Positions 8,537 through 17,453 of a stretch of DNA of 64,000 nt are shown here, in pieces. The position numbers were made by a program, and so were the translations under genes. How positions within the stretch are numbered: the first letter of the stretch is position 1; each line of letters begins with the position of its first letter. The stretch is taken from NCBI GenBank assembly GCA_944323825.1, contig CALUTY010000003.1, positions 152,334-216,333 of the forward strand. Direction: 5' to 3'. Under the pieces are notes generated by a model that had not been told where the DNA came from, did not search any database, and saw only the letters and a program-made list of their open reading frames with translations. This DNA is from an uncultured Bacteroidales bacterium. GTDB taxonomy: Bacteria > Bacteroidota > Bacteroidia > Bacteroidales > UBA932.

Positions 8537-10090
8537 TCAGAACGGCCAGAACATCGGCACCAGGAATACAGTGATGACACAGGTAATGATGTTCAGCGGC
8601 AAGCCAATCCTGACGAAATCCGTGAACTTGTAATTGCCCACACCCTGCACTATCAGATTGGTCTGATAGCCGATCGGGGTCGAAAAGCTTGCGGAAGCAG
8701 CGATGCAGATCGTAACGAAGAACGGCATCGGATTGACCCCGAGCTCCTGTGCGAGGGAAAGCGCGAACGGGAATGTCAGGGCGGCGGCCGCATTGTTTGT
8801 TATCAGTTCCGTAAAGATGTTCGTTATCACATACAGGGCGAAAAGCAGGAAATGCGGCCCGTAATCATCACACAGCGCTATTATCTTCGAGGCCACCAGA
8901 TCCGAGAATCCGGAATTGGCCATGGCCTTGCTTATCCCGAATGCACATGCTATGGTTATCAGCACATCCCATGAAATGTACTTGGTGTATTTCCTCGGCG
9001 GATATATCCTCGTCCATGCCATTACCACTGCCGTCACAGCGGCAAAGAAGAACATGTCAAGCCGTATATTCGGGAAGGCTTCTTTCACTCCGGGCAGGGT
9101 GCCGACAGTAGCCCCCGTTATCATGAGTATAAGGAGGGTTAGGGCAAACCATCTCTTGCGTTTCACGCTGTGAGGCTCCATATCCTCTGATGCGGTGAGC
9201 ATGAGAAATGAGGTGGACTCTCTCCATGTCTTCATGAACGAGTCGTCAGTATTGAGCACGAGGGTATCGCCCTCCATAAGCTTCAGAGAATCAAGACCGG
9301 CACCCTTGAAGGTCTCGCCGACACGCTTCACTTCCACGACCTCCGCACCGAAGCGGCGTTTAAAGTCAAATTCCTTCAAAGTCATGTTGATGCCCGGGAA
9401 ACGGGCTCCCAATACGGCTTCGACCCTCCTGTTGTACGGAATATCCTCAACGGTATCTGAAATTTCGTTCCTGTCCCTTTCAGGAAGCAGTTTCGAGGAT
9501 GCGAAGAAGAGGTAGACGAGTCCGGCAACAGCCACAGGCACTCCGACCTTACCGAGTTCGAACATGCCGAAGCCTTCGTGCCCGGCATCAATTATCATCC
9601 CGTGCACCACAAGGTTGGTGGAAGTTCCTATCAGCGTGCACATGCCGCCCAGAATGGTGGCATATGATACAGGTATGAGGAATTTCGAGGCGGACATTCC
9701 GACTGATTTCGCCCATTTCTTCACTATCGGGGCGAAAAGCACCACTATCGGCGTGTTGTTGAGCACAGACGATATTGCGGCTATTGCAGGAAGCATCCGT
9801 GCCTGGGCTTTGAACACCGTGGTCTTTTTCTTCGGCATCAGTATCTTGACAAGAGGCCTGAGCGCACCCGACTGCCGTATTCCCTCGCTCACGAGGAAAA
9901 GAAGGGCCACGGTCACCATGCCCTCGTTGCTGAATCCTTCAAGCAGTTCCTGCGGGGTGATGATCCTCGCACAAAGAAACACCACGCACACCGAAAACAG
10001 CACCATTCCCGGTCTCATCTTGTTGGCTATCAATGCCGCCACCATACCGACAATGCCGGCAAGCACCACTATCATAGGAAAGGTCAGCAT
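8537..10090 (-). CDS. SLC13/DASS family anion permease, probable sulfate uptake
   Basis: 517 residues with about 11-12 membrane segments. Each half has the family sodium-site pattern: NNTP (111-114) with GTSTN (155-159), and NNAAAA with PIGYQTN in the second half (about 445 and 485). A soluble RCK_C/TrkA_C-like domain sits between the halves (about 215-285). DASS members carry sulfate or dicarboxylates with sodium. Its position as first gene of a cysC-cysD-cysN-sulfotransferase operon points to sulfate. No strong promoter match was found in the 72-bp gap upstream; a weak GACATTTG lies at 10131-10138. Confidence 0.85.
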   Translation of the reverse strand: MLTFPMIVVLAGIVGMVAALIANKMRPGMVLFSVCVVFLCARIITPQELLEGFSNEGMVTVALLFLVSEGIRQSGALRPLVKILMPKKKTTVFKAQARMLPAIAAISSVLNNTPIVVLFAPIVKKWAKSVGMSASKFLIPVSYATILGGMCTLIGTSTNLVVHGMIIDAGHEGFGMFELGKVGVPVAVAGLVYLFFASSKLLPERDRNEISDTVEDIPYNRRVEAVLGARFPGINMTLKEFDFKRRFGAEVVEVKRVGETFKGAGLDSLKLMEGDTLVLNTDDSFMKTWRESTSFLMLTASEDMEPHSVKRKRWFALTLLILMITGATVGTLPGVKEAFPNIRLDMFFFAAVTAVVMAWTRIYPPRKYTKYISWDVLITIACAFGISKAMANSGFSDLVASKIIALCDDYGPHFLLFALYVITNIFTELITNNAAAALTFPFALSLAQELGVNPMPFFVTICIAASASFSTPIGYQTNLIVQGVGNYKFTDFVRIGLPLNIITCVITVFLVPMFWPF

Positions 10091-10162
10091 ATCAGTTCCT
10101 CCCTTGCCCCTGCTTTGAATCCCATATATGCAAATGTCCCATGTCCCATAGGCAAAAATCCA

Positions 10163-11488
10163 TTAAAAAGCCTCTGTCATATTGAAATAGAAGAGGTTCT
10201 GCCCGTTTATGAAATTCCGCCCGAAATCAAGCCGCACATTCATCCTCGGCTGCACCTCTATCCTTATTCCCAGGCCCGCATTGGGCAGCACCCCCTCTAT
10301 CCGGAACGGATCCGGGCCCAAGAATCCGCACCCTCCCCAGGCCACGAAACCCAATCTGCTCAGAGCCTTCTTCACCCATGTCGTCCTGTCCGTGTTGATC
10401 ATCTGCCTGTATTCTGCTATCACCATGTGGGCGGACTTGTCCCGGTACTGCCCCCAGTAATATCCCCTCAGGTCAAACGGAGTTCCTATCAGCGAATATT
10501 TGTTCAGCGGGACATCCCCGAACACATTCTTAGACTGCACTGTCCAGGCAAAGGTCTTCCTCTCTCCCACACTCAGGTACTGCCTGTAATCCAAGTCGAC
10601 ACGATAAAAATCATTGAAAAGCCCGTTCCTGCCCATGAAGTCATTATAGGCAGCCGCCCTGAAATCAAAATAGACTCCCTTGTAAGCATTTGCCGGGACA
10701 TCCCGGCTGTCAAGCGTCACAAGAAAGCCAAGCCCCGCGCTCAAAGTCTCATAACCGGACTCATCTCCTCCTGCCGCTGCATAATCCTTCTGGCGGACCA
10801 TTTCAGCACCCACATCCGACATCGTCTCCCAGGTGAAGTCCAGATAAGGTCCCGCAAACCAGTCCGTCTGCCTTATCCTGAACAGGAACAGAGGGTTGAG
10901 CTGAAGTTCGCTCTCGCGGAAAAGGCTCGTGGAAGCACTTCTGACATAATCCCTGTTGGTCGTATAGCCCACACCATAGAAATTGTCAGGAAAATACTCA
11001 TACTGGAACTGGCCGAAGATCCTGAAACGGTCTCCGGCAAAGAAAAGCTGCGGCTTGCTCACCACCTTCACACCGCCTTTTGTCATCGCGGCAATCGCTA
11101 TGGGCACCACAGACCGCTTCAGTTCAAGGTCCGCCTTGTCCATCCTGAATGTGAAAAGTGCGCTTCCTCCGATAGTCAGGCCGAAGTCCGGAGAATAGCC
11201 TGGGCCTCCCAATATGCTGAAACGCATGTTTCTGGAATCCCGCCTCAGCCTCCGGATCTCCCTTTTGGGAAGAATGTCCTCAAGACTGGCTGTATCCCGT
11301 ACCTGAGTCCCCGAAAGGGTATCCGCCCCCTGCATCCCCACACAGTCACCTGCCCCGGAAGATGCCTCCTCCATCTGCGTATGCCCGGCACAGAAGCCCA
11401 CACTGCCTGCAGGCACGGCCTGTACCGCCATCCCGGAAGACAGCATGAGAATCATGAGGAAAGTCATCAGAATATAGCAATATTTCAT
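10163..11488 (-). CDS. BamA/TamA-type outer membrane beta-barrel protein (surface antigen family)
   Basis: 441 residues from the ATG at 11488, which begins a signal peptide (KYCYILMTFLMILMLSSG...); the longer open frame to 11596 would bury it. After a low-complexity linker come alternating amphipathic strands rich in aromatics, and the C terminus has the Omp85-type G-x-G-I-R-I-E-V and R-L-D-F-G pattern ending in a barrel strand (FYFNMTEAF). No POTRA domains fit in the short N-terminal part, so this is the single-barrel branch common in Bacteroidota rather than BamA itself. Its substrate is unknown. It lies downstream of no obvious operon partner and is divergent from the hydrogenase gene. Confidence 0.8.
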   Translation of the reverse strand: MKYCYILMTFLMILMLSSGMAVQAVPAGSVGFCAGHTQMEEASSGAGDCVGMQGADTLSGTQVRDTASLEDILPKREIRRLRRDSRNMRFSILGGPGYSPDFGLTIGGSALFTFRMDKADLELKRSVVPIAIAAMTKGGVKVVSKPQLFFAGDRFRIFGQFQYEYFPDNFYGVGYTTNRDYVRSASTSLFRESELQLNPLFLFRIRQTDWFAGPYLDFTWETMSDVGAEMVRQKDYAAAGGDESGYETLSAGLGFLVTLDSRDVPANAYKGVYFDFRAAAYNDFMGRNGLFNDFYRVDLDYRQYLSVGERKTFAWTVQSKNVFGDVPLNKYSLIGTPFDLRGYYWGQYRDKSAHMVIAEYRQMINTDRTTWVKKALSRLGFVAWGGCGFLGPDPFRIEGVLPNAGLGIRIEVQPRMNVRLDFGRNFINGQNLFYFNMTEAF

Positions 11489-11740
11489 TTTTGTTTCCAA
11501 CTCTTTATCACAGCCGTGACGCCTGCACGGCCTTGCGTACCCGGCCAGACGGCTCCTGCCATGCCGGTCCGAGCAATAAAGGGCTGGAAGATTCATCCAA
11601 ATTCAAGCCAAAATGCGCACGATGCTACTTTTTGACAACTTTTTGTCCCAAATATGCCATTTTACACATCACGCTATCGTCTTTATAGAAAATATCAGGA
11701 CAAAATCACCGGCATCTGCCAATGTCTTTGACGGAAGCAA

Positions 11741-11772
11741 TTTGTATATATATGTTCCAAAACTTATCTTTG
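11741..11772 (+). promoter_or_regulatory. Promoter of the [FeFe] hydrogenase gene
   Basis: TTTG at 11741-11744, exactly 20 nt, then TATCTTTG at 11765-11772: a full match to the Bacteroidota -33/-7 promoter. The predicted transcription start leaves a leader of roughly 25 nt before the ATG at 11805. The rest of the 316-bp divergent gap 11489-11804 holds nothing else recognised. Confidence 0.75.
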
Positions 11773-11804
11773 CATTCTGATCCGGAAACAATAGCTGAAC
11801 TGAT

Positions 11805-13271
11805 ATGGCCTTTACCAACAATGTGATGATTGTCCGCCACAAGCTGATGGCGAGACTCGTGGACCTGTGGAACAGACAGAGACTTACAGAAGACATAGAC
11901 AGACTTCCCATAGAACTCAGCCCGAGACGGGGACGGCCGCTCGGACGCTGCTGCATATACAAGGAGCGCGCAGTCTATAAATACAAGATGTTCCCCCTCC
12001 TTGGCTTTGACATGTCGGACGAGGTTGACGAACTGACTCCGCTTTCGGAATATGCCCGCCGTGTCCTGGAACATAAGCGTGCAATAAAGGAGAACATACT
12101 ATGTGTGATCGACGAGGCATGTTCCTCATGCATCCAGGTCAATTATGAAATCACCAACCTGTGCCGCGGATGCGTCGCCCGCAGCTGCCATGTCAACTGC
12201 CCCAAGGACGCAATCAGATTCAAGAAGAACGGCCAGGCCATGATAGACCATGACACCTGCATAAGCTGCGGAAAATGCTATCAGAACTGTCCTTACCATG
12301 CCATAGTGTACATACCTGTGCCTTGTGAAGAAGCCTGTCCCGTAAAGGCCATAAGCAAGAACGGGAACAATGTCGAGCATATAGATGAAAGCAAATGCAT
12401 CTACTGCGGGAAATGCCTTAACGCCTGCCCGTTCGGGGCCATATTCGAAATATCGCAGGTCTTCGATGTGCTCGAATCCATACGGGAAGGGGAAAAGGTG
12501 GTGGCATTGCCTGCACCATCCGTCCTGGGACAGTTTGATGCCCCCGCTGAAGCCGTATACGGGGCTCTGCGCAAGATAGGCTTCACTGATATAATCGAAG
12601 TGGCGCAGGGAGCTATGGAGACCGTCAGTCATGAGGCTGCGGAACTTAAGGAAAAGCTCGGGGAAGGACAGGGATTCATGACTACCTCTTGCTGCCCGTC
12701 ATATATTGAACTGGTGGAAAAGCATCTGCCTGTCATGAAGAAATTCGTGTCAACCACAGGCTCCCCGATGCATTACGCCGCCCGTATCGCAAGACAGCGC
12801 TATCCGGATGCCAAGATAGTGTTCATAGGCCCGTGCGTGGCCAAGCGAAAGGAAGCCAGGCGTGACGGCGAGGTGGACTATGTGATGACATTCGAAGAAC
12901 TGGCTTCGGTATTCGAAGGTTTCAATATCGACTTCAAGGATGTGCAGGAATATCAGGTGTGCAGCAGTTCGGTCCGCGAAGCTCACGGATTCGCCAGGAC
13001 AGGAGGCGTGGCAGAAGCCATAAGTTCATATCTTGGGGATGAAGCCGGAGAAATCAGGATGATGCAGGTGGCTGACCTGAACAAAAAGAACATAGCCACC
13101 CTCCGTGCGGCAGCATGCGCCGGAAGATGCCAGGCCGGATTCATAGAAGTGATGGCCTGCGAGGGAGGCTGCATATCCGGCCCGAGCGCCCACAACGACT
13201 CCAAGTCCGGACTGCGCCGTCTGAACCAGGAGCTGACGAAGATAAATGACACATATCAGACCAGAAAATGA
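11805..13271 (+). CDS. Monomeric [FeFe] hydrogenase with ferredoxin domains
   Basis: 488 residues. The N-terminal part carries cysteine groups for 4Fe-4S clusters (CRGC...CHVNCP at 120-132, CISCGKCYQNCP at 152-162, CIYCGKCLNACP at 198-208). The H-cluster domain has L1 TSCCP (294-298), L2 PCVAKRKE (343-350) and L3 CEGGC (452-456), so all H-cluster ligands are present. It should evolve or take up H2 with ferredoxin as partner. The L1 and L3 variants and the N-terminal cysteines fit the group B hydrogenases abundant in gut Bacteroides. No HydE, HydF or HydG maturase is in the window. The next gene overlaps by four bases (ATGA). The first about 90 residues are not recognised. Confidence 0.9.
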   Translation: MAFTNNVMIVRHKLMARLVDLWNRQRLTEDIDRLPIELSPRRGRPLGRCCIYKERAVYKYKMFPLLGFDMSDEVDELTPLSEYARRVLEHKRAIKENILCVIDEACSSCIQVNYEITNLCRGCVARSCHVNCPKDAIRFKKNGQAMIDHDTCISCGKCYQNCPYHAIVYIPVPCEEACPVKAISKNGNNVEHIDESKCIYCGKCLNACPFGAIFEISQVFDVLESIREGEKVVALPAPSVLGQFDAPAEAVYGALRKIGFTDIIEVAQGAMETVSHEAAELKEKLGEGQGFMTTSCCPSYIELVEKHLPVMKKFVSTTGSPMHYAARIARQRYPDAKIVFIGPCVAKRKEARRDGEVDYVMTFEELASVFEGFNIDFKDVQEYQVCSSSVREAHGFARTGGVAEAISSYLGDEAGEIRMMQVADLNKKNIATLRAAACAGRCQAGFIEVMACEGGCISGPSAHNDSKSGLRRLNQELTKINDTYQTRK

Positions 13272-13957
13272 ACACATCCGGTGTCCCAGAACTGGAAAAG
13301 GACATGAACCCTACGGAAATCCCGGCAGGAAACACCGGAACAGAGCTGCATCCGCTTGCCCCGTTTCTGCCTTCCGGGGCACGGATCCTCATGCTGGGCA
13401 GTTTCCCTCCGAAACACGAGCGGTGGTCAATGGAGTTCTTCTACCCCAACTTCAACAATGACATGTGGAGGATAATGGGTCTCATCTTCTCCGGGGACAG
13501 AAGGCAGTTCGAGATTTCCGGTCAAAAGCGCTTTGACAGGGAAAGGATAATGCAGTTCTGTATGGAAAAAGGCATTGCCCTCTATGATTCCGCCTCAGAA
13601 GTGAGGAGGCTCAAGGACAATGCCTCTGACAAATTTCTCGAAATAGTCACTCCGACCGACATTTCCGCCCTGCTCACAGCCCTGCCTGAATGCAGGGCAA
13701 TAGTCACCACCGGAGAAAAGGCCACTGAGGCCGTTGCAGCGCATTTCGGATGCCCGATGCCGCCGACCGGGGGACACACAGACGTCAGCTTCGCCCCTTC
13801 CGGACAAGACAACATTACCTTTCCGGCAAATGCCAACTCCGGCACAAGACACATCACATTCTACAGAATGCCTTCGTCTTCGCGGGCCTATCCGCTTTCT
13901 CTGGAGAAAAAAGCTGAAGCCTACGGAAAGATGTTCATGTCAGAAGGGATAATTTAA
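13268..13957 (+). CDS. Uracil-DNA glycosylase family (MUG-like) protein
   Basis: 229 residues. The start ATG overlaps the hydrogenase stop (ATGA), implying translational coupling; an in-frame ATG at 13304 is an alternative. Family features are the LMLGSFPP strand-loop (about 41-48), the motif FFYPNFNNDMWR (57-68) and a C-terminal MPSSSRAY loop in the place of the usual L-P-S-T-S-P. These mark the UDG superfamily branch often annotated as mismatch-specific glycosylase, which removes uracil or related bases. The link with hydrogenase is probably positional only. Its stop codon overlaps that of ftsH on the other strand. Confidence 0.8.
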   Translation: MNTSGVPELEKDMNPTEIPAGNTGTELHPLAPFLPSGARILMLGSFPPKHERWSMEFFYPNFNNDMWRIMGLIFSGDRRQFEISGQKRFDRERIMQFCMEKGIALYDSASEVRRLKDNASDKFLEIVTPTDISALLTALPECRAIVTTGEKATEAVAAHFGCPMPPTGGHTDVSFAPSGQDNITFPANANSGTRHITFYRMPSSSRAYPLSLEKKAEAYGKMFMSEGII

Positions 13958-15846
13958 CGACTTGTGTGCCTGTGCACTATGGACATGAACTCCTCGCCGG
14001 TGATGGTCTCCTTTTCCATGAGATAAGAAGCGGCCTCGTGCATGATGTCAAGGTTCTCCGAAATGATTTTCCCGGCCTTCTCATGGGCTGCCTTGATCAT
14101 CTCAAGCACCACCTTGTCCACCTCGGCTGATGTTTCGTCAGAGCAGGCGGCGGAAGCATCGCCTCCGAGATACCTGTTGCTTACAGTCTCCAGCTCCATC
14201 ATGTCATATCTGTCACTCATCCCGTATCTTGTGACCATTGCACGGGCCAGTCTTGTGGCCTGCTCTATGTCATTGGATGCTCCGGTCGTCACGGTATTGC
14301 AGATGATTTCCTCTGCAGCGCGTCCTCCTGTGAGGGTTGCTATCCTGTTGAAAAGTTCATCCTTGCTCATGAGGAACTGCTCGCCCTCATCCACCTGCAT
14401 CGTATATCCAAGTGCTCCGGAAGTCCTCGGCACTATCGTGATCTTATGCACAGGGGCTGAATCAGTCTGCATGGCTGCCACAAGGGCATGTCCGATCTCA
14501 TGATAGGAAACAATCTTCTTTTCCTTGTCGGACAGCACCTTGCCTTTTCTCTGAGCACCTGCCATCACAGTTTCCACGCTTTCTTCAAGGTCGGCTGTCG
14601 TCACTGCATGCCTTCCCTGCCTTACGGCCCTCAAGGCGGCTTCATTCACTATGTTGGCAATCTCTGCACCGGATGAGCCTGCCGTGGCCCTGGAGACAAT
14701 GTCCAGATTGACATCATCATGTTTCACTTTCTTCAGATGCACTGACAATATGGCCTTTCTTCCCTCAAGGTCAGGAAGTTCCATCTGAATCCTCCTGTCA
14801 AAGCGTCCCGGACGCAGCAAGGCCTTGTCCAGACTTTCCGGACGGTTGGTCGCGGCAAGTATCACCACCCCCTTCCTGGCATCGAAGCCGTCCATTTCCG
14901 TAAGCAGCTGGTTCAGGGTCTGTTCCCTCTCGTCATTTCCGCCGCCCAGGGAATTGTCCCTCTTCTTTCCGATGGCATCTATTTCATCTATGAATATTAT
15001 GCATGGTGCCTTTTCGCCAGCCTGCTTGAACAGGTCGCGGACCTTGGCGGCCCCCATCCCCACGAACATCTGCACAAACTCTGAGCCTGATATCGAGAAG
15101 AACGGAACCTTTGCCTCTCCTGCGACAGCCCTCGCTATCAATGTCTTTCCCGTACCCGGAGGCCCCACGAGAAGCGCACCTTTCGGCAGGCTCGCCCCTA
15201 TTTCAGCATATTTTCCCGGATTGTGCAGGAAATCCACTATTTCCGTGAGGGCTTCCTTTGCCTCATCCTGTCCGGCCACATCTGCAAATGTGGTCTTTAC
15301 TTCAGATTCGGCATATATCCTCGCCCCGCTGCTGCCGAAGGACATGAAATTGCCCGGTCCTCCGCCGCCCATCCTGGCCTGCATTGTCCGGCTGATCTGC
15401 CTCCAGACGAAATACATCAGGACTCCAGGCAGAACCCACCAGAGCACAAAGTCCAACAGGGCGGAATTTTCCCTCGGAATCCTCTTGGTGAATACTATCT
15501 TGCCTTCATCGCCAGGACTGGAAGCCTGCAGGAGCCTGTCCACAAGCTCCGGGTCATCCACCGCCCCCGTCTGGAAGGTAACTGTCTTTCCTTCTGCCGT
15601 ATCGGCTGAAAAATAAATGTTATCCTTCTCTATCACCACCTGTCTGACTAAGCCGGAATCGACTTTCGCCACAAATGTGCCGTAGTCTGTAGGAATGATC
15701 CTGTTGCCTCCCACCCTCGGGAATACCAATGCATTAAGCAGCAGTACAAGCAACAGGCCGAGAAAAAAGCCCACGAACGGATTGCCGCCTGTCTTAGGTT
15801 TTTCACCGTCCTTCGGTTCATTTTGGTTTTGAATCTTGTCGTTCAT
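13954..15846 (-). CDS. ftsH: ATP-dependent zinc metalloprotease FtsH
   Basis: 630 residues. Two membrane segments (about 24-42 and 131-148) flank a periplasmic FtsH_ext domain. The AAA domain has Walker A GPPGTGKT (228-235), Walker B FIDEID (285-290) and the second region of homology [19 protein letters not shown] in order. The zinc site is HEIGH (449-453). It degrades membrane and regulatory proteins. The Ile in HEIGH, the following ALVAAMQ and the [12 protein letters not shown] segment are like Clostridia FtsH rather than the usual Bacteroidota HEAGH form, so this may be a second, acquired copy. Its stop shares TTAA with the convergent UDG-family gene. Confidence 0.93.
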   Translation of the reverse strand: MNDKIQNQNEPKDGEKPKTGGNPFVGFFLGLLLVLLLNALVFPRVGGNRIIPTDYGTFVAKVDSGLVRQVVIEKDNIYFSADTAEGKTVTFQTGAVDDPELVDRLLQASSPGDEGKIVFTKRIPRENSALLDFVLWWVLPGVLMYFVWRQISRTMQARMGGGGPGNFMSFGSSGARIYAESEVKTTFADVAGQDEAKEALTEIVDFLHNPGKYAEIGASLPKGALLVGPPGTGKTLIARAVAGEAKVPFFSISGSEFVQMFVGMGAAKVRDLFKQAGEKAPCIIFIDEIDAIGKKRDNSLGGGNDEREQTLNQLLTEMDGFDARKGVVILAATNRPESLDKALLRPGRFDRRIQMELPDLEGRKAILSVHLKKVKHDDVNLDIVSRATAGSSGAEIANIVNEAALRAVRQGRHAVTTADLEESVETVMAGAQRKGKVLSDKEKKIVSYHEIGHALVAAMQTDSAPVHKITIVPRTSGALGYTMQVDEGEQFLMSKDELFNRIATLTGGRAAEEIICNTVTTGASNDIEQATRLARAMVTRYGMSDRYDMMELETVSNRYLGGDASAACSDETSAEVDKVVLEMIKAAHEKAGKIISENLDIMHEAASYLMEKETITGEEFMSIVHRHTSR

Positions 15847-16020
15847 CTTTTTCAGTTTTTTAATCTTGTTCCTGCATGACCGGCATTCCGGCCCCGCACG
15901 CCACGATGTACGACAAAATCCATTCCCTGCACCCTCCGCACCTGTTTTCTACCCTTATGTCAGCCACCACACCTCCCCGGTTATGACATAACGGCAGGAA
16001 TCCCTGCCATAACGGCTGCG

Positions 16021-17424
16021 TCAGCGGAAAATCTCGCTGAGGGACGGGTGGACATGGACCATGCTGCGCATGTCCTGCAGGCGGGCTTTCATTGTGATGA
16101 AGGCGGTAGCCTCGTGGATGAGATCAGAGGCATGGGGACCGAACATATGGCAGCCGAGAAGGCGGCCGTCAGAATCCGTGATGATTTTGCACATTCCGTC
16201 TGCCTCTCCAAGGCAGAGTGCCTTCCCGTTGGAGCGGAAGAAGGATTTCCTGCAGGAACATACTATGCCGGCAGCCTTGCAATCCTCTTCGGTCATCCCC
16301 ACCGATGCGGCTTCAGGCATGGTGAACACGGCGGCAGGCATCACGGAAAGGTCAATGCCGTCTTCAATGCCCATGATATGGTCAAGAGCCTTCACTCCCT
16401 GCATTGTGGCGGCATGGGCCAGCATATGTCCCCCGGTGATGTCTCCCACGGCATAGACATCAGGTATGTTCGTCTGCATGAATCTGTTGACCTTTATGCC
16501 CTTTGCATCATATTCCACCCCTATTTCATCCAGATTGAGGGAGTCCACGGCAGGGCGGCGCCCCACTGCCATCAGCACAGTGTCCGCCTCAACCCTTTCT
16601 TCGGCTCCTTTCCGAACGAATGCGACCGACAGACTTCTCTTCCCGGCCAGGTCATGTCCTGCCGGTCCCTGTCCTGAATCCGAATATCCTTCATGAATTT
16701 CCGAAATGCCCTGCACCTGTGCCCCCATGAAGAAGGAGATTCCCCTTTTGGCAAAGCTCTGCCTCAATCTCTTGGCTATATCCTTGTCGAAGCGCGGCAG
16801 GATTTCGCTGCAATATTCCACCACTGTCACCTCGCTGCCGAAGCTTCTGAAAATGGAGGCGAACTCCAGGCCGATGACCCCTGCACCGATGATGCACAGG
16901 CGCTCCGGCACATGGTCAATGTCAAGCAGTTCCCTGGATGTCACCACACCTTCAAGCCCGGCTCCCGGAACAGGAAGAATTGCCGGCACCGACCCCGTGG
17001 CGACAACTATATGGTCTGCTTCAAAATACCTGACTCCGGAATTTCCGTCCTGAAGCGGGGTCACCGCCACTGTATGCCTGTCCACAAAGGAAGCCTTCCC
17101 ATGCACCAGCCTGATCCCCGGACGGGAAAGCATTGAGGAAAGACCTTCCCGCAACTGCCCCACTACAGCATTCTTTCTCGCTGCAGCAGTCACGAAATCA
17201 AAACCGGCAGACATCTCCGGTGAAACTCCGAATGCCGGGGCAACCTTCATTTCCTCCAGAATCTCCGCACTTCTGCAGAAAGCCTTTGTCGGGATGCACC
17301 CTTCGTTCAGACATGTTCCTCCAGGTCTGGAAGACTCTATCAGAGTGACATCAACTCCCCTTTCGGCAGCAAGCAGGGCCGTTTCATAACCTCCGGGCCC
17401 TGCACCTATTATAATAAGTTTCAT
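16021..17424 (-). CDS. lpdA: Dihydrolipoyl dehydrogenase
   Basis: 467 residues. N-terminal FAD motif GAGPGGYETA (8-17), redox disulfide GGTCLNEGCIPTK (Cys38 and Cys43), a central NAD-binding GAGVIGLEFA, and the C-terminal H-V-H-P-S-L-S-E active-site motif. It reoxidises the dihydrolipoyl arm, here most likely of GcvH, reducing NAD+. It follows gcvPB by 29 nt and is the last gene of the glycine cleavage cluster, so it is probably the L-protein of that system. The 174-bp gap to ftsH holds nothing recognised. Confidence 0.94.
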   Translation of the reverse strand: MKLIIIGAGPGGYETALLAAERGVDVTLIESSRPGGTCLNEGCIPTKAFCRSAEILEEMKVAPAFGVSPEMSAGFDFVTAAARKNAVVGQLREGLSSMLSRPGIRLVHGKASFVDRHTVAVTPLQDGNSGVRYFEADHIVVATGSVPAILPVPGAGLEGVVTSRELLDIDHVPERLCIIGAGVIGLEFASIFRSFGSEVTVVEYCSEILPRFDKDIAKRLRQSFAKRGISFFMGAQVQGISEIHEGYSDSGQGPAGHDLAGKRSLSVAFVRKGAEERVEADTVLMAVGRRPAVDSLNLDEIGVEYDAKGIKVNRFMQTNIPDVYAVGDITGGHMLAHAATMQGVKALDHIMGIEDGIDLSVMPAAVFTMPEAASVGMTEEDCKAAGIVCSCRKSFFRSNGKALCLGEADGMCKIITDSDGRLLGCHMFGPHASDLIHEATAFITMKARLQDMRSMVHVHPSLSEIFR

Positions 17425-17453
17425 CCGATATGATTAAAATCATTATTGCTACA

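Noticed and set aside
7850..8974. Plus-strand open frame across cysC and the permease
   Set aside because: It crosses two well-supported genes on the other strand and has shadow-type composition.
10131..10138. Promoter of the sulfonation operon (GACATTTG on the minus strand)
   Set aside because: One mismatch at a key position and no TTTG at 19-21 nt; too weak to list as a feature.
10115..11635. Long open frame (about 500 codons) on the plus strand opposite the outer membrane protein gene
   Set aside because: The minus strand has a signal peptide and a clear beta-barrel family pattern; the plus frame is His/Pro/Arg-rich with no domain, as expected opposite a GC-rich gene.
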